64,000 bases of DNA from Oscillospiraceae bacterium. Its GTDB lineage: Bacteria; Bacillota; Clostridia; Christensenellales; QALW01. The translations under genes and the position numbers were made by a program. Location of the stretch: contig CP091722.1 of NCBI GenBank assembly GCA_022009755.1, forward strand, positions 876,001 to 940,000, read 5' to 3'. Positions 63,289 through 64,000 of this stretch are shown here, piece by piece; the first letter of the stretch is position 1, and the number at the start of each line of letters is the position of its first letter. Under the pieces are notes generated by a model. It searched no databases. It had not been told where the DNA came from and saw only the letters and a program-made list of their open reading frames with translations.

Positions 63289-63726
63289 TCAAAGCGCTTC
63301 CGTCTGCCTTTTCAGGTCGCTGTTGTATTTGGCCGTAAGATGCATATAGCTGTCTATTTCCTCCTGTGTCCAGTGCATAAACACACTGCATTCGGCATCA
63401 AACAGTCTGCCAACGGTATTTGCTGCATAATCTCTTCCCTTTACGGTAAAGCACACCGTTTTTGTTTTTCCGCCGCTTTGCTCAAGGAATATTATGCCGT
63501 CCTTTTCCAGCTTTCTCAGCGCGGAATTAAGCGTCTGCTTGCTGATGCCGGTGTTTTTCCTTATATCGTGCAGCAAACATCTGCCTTTGCCCTGATATAC
63601 AATATACATCACGAACATCACGCTGTCCGACATGCCCATTTTCAGCGCCGCCTGATGGTATATGGAATCAAGCTCCCATGCCAAACAGTTTATTCTGTAC
63701 ATCATCTCGCCGCAGTCCGCTTTCAT
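63289..63726 (-). CDS. MarR-family regulator
   Basis: 145 residues: winged helix CLLHDIRKNTGISKQTLNSA, LRKLEKDGIIFLEQSGGKTK. First gene of a three-gene unit marR-kinase-like-MATE, so it is probably an autorepressor controlling the exporter. A perfect dyad lies inside its promoter. Confidence 0.88.
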   Translation of the reverse strand: MKADCGEMMYRINCLAWELDSIYHQAALKMGMSDSVMFVMYIVYQGKGRCLLHDIRKNTGISKQTLNSALRKLEKDGIIFLEQSGGKTKTVCFTVKGRDYAANTVGRLFDAECSVFMHWTQEEIDSYMHLTAKYNSDLKRQTEAL

Positions 63727-63789
63727 TTCATCCCTCCGTATAAGGCCGTTTCTGCTTTATTCAAGGTGCGCCAAAGCCCGACTTTGCGT

Positions 63790-63818
63790 ATTTTAGTACG
63801 ATTTCGTACTAAAGTCAA
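63790..63818 (-). promoter_or_regulatory. Sigma-A promoter of marR-kinase-MATE operon
   Basis: Minus strand TTGACT (63813-63818), 17 bases, TAAAAT (63790-63795). Confidence 0.8.
63792..63813. promoter_or_regulatory. MarR operator within the promoter spacer
   Basis: TTTAGTACGA (63792-63801) and TCGTACTAAA (63804-63813) form a perfect 10-base inverted repeat with a two-base centre, filling the space between -35 and -10. Confidence 0.75.
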
Positions 63819-63958
63819 CATTTTTTCTGCACTTCCCTGTTTTAATTTCTCGTTGCATGCACCTCTTGCACGCTTTTTATACGCTTTGCATTTCTCCCCT
63901 TTCCCGACCATTACCCGCCCGGTTCACACAAAAATCATATATCCCTTTTAATTTTTCT

Positions 63959-63987
63959 TTGATTCCGCGTCTGCGCTGTGCTATAAT
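63959..63987 (+). promoter_or_regulatory. Promoter reading out of the right edge
   Basis: TTGATT (63959-63964), 17 bases, TATAAT (63982-63987). Its gene lies beyond the window. Confidence 0.6.
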
Positions 63988-64000
63988 ATAAAAAACACTG

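Overview
The window looks like a chromosomal segment from a spore-forming, uncultured-type Clostridia (Firmicutes) of moderate GC. The evidence is the sporulation cluster spoIIAA-spoIIAB-sigF followed by spoVAC-spoVAD-spoVAE, the Gram-positive order of the S10-spc-alpha ribosomal cluster with zinc-binding (Cys4-type) versions of S4, S14, L24 and L36, a DapL-type lysine/meso-DAP pathway, a type III glutamine synthetase, GGAGG ribosome binding sites and sigma-A promoters of TTGACA-17-TATAAT type.

Layout. 1-2007 (-): thiI (cut by the window edge), a cysteine desulfurase and a membrane protein in one overlapping operon. 2271-4500: a GH25 muramidase (+), a cytidine-deaminase-like enzyme (-) and an HGGG esterase (-). 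4792-8722 (-): the forespore cluster spoIIAA-AB-sigF, a terminator, then spoVAC-D-E and another terminator. 8952-9679: radC (+). 9860-14148 (-): ruvC-ruvA-ruvB-queA-MBL hydrolase. 14570-16305 (+): a membrane-bound HTH regulator and DegV. 16490-32123 (-): rpsJ to rplQ, including secY, adk, map, a KOW protein, infA and rpoA. 32730-35768 (+): a 1012-residue GH106-like glycosidase. 35914-39636 (-): pgi, dapL, dapF. 40142-43443 (+): type III glutamine synthetase and cysK. 43566-48270: an Rrf2 regulator (-) divergent from a LysR regulator (+), then a leader peptide and metQ-metN-metI. 48357-50232: HD hydrolase, SLOG protein, Arc-type repressor, a serine-recombinase remnant and tRNA-Leu(GAG). 50393-53837 (-): ybaK, murG, hflX. 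53909-58398: vanZ-like, GNAT, a phospholipase-C-like protein, and a VTC polyphosphate polymerase with DUF4956. 58511-63726 (-): rlmA, a CPA2 antiporter with a PII-like protein, then marR, a cytidylate-kinase-like protein and a MATE exporter. A promoter at the right edge reads out of the window.

Two things dominate the reading. First, at least 21 genes, most of them universally essential (rplB, rplQ, rpsM, rpsN, rplX, secY, adk, map, pgi, ruvB and others), are broken by one- or two-base indels, nearly always inside short homopolymers, and restore to full-length proteins with one edit. This is almost certainly sequence or assembly error rather than gene decay; coordinates below span the restored genes. 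Second, the methionine-transport locus is unusual: the MetQ lipoprotein is a circular permutation of the normal fold order. Its mRNA lacks any SAM riboswitch that I can see, and instead carries a well-translated 16-residue leader peptide ending in Arg-Met-stop that abuts an RNA hairpin, behind a LysR-type operator. Structured leaders before rpsJ, between rpmJ and rpsM, and before the glutamine synthetase are further candidates for regulatory RNA.
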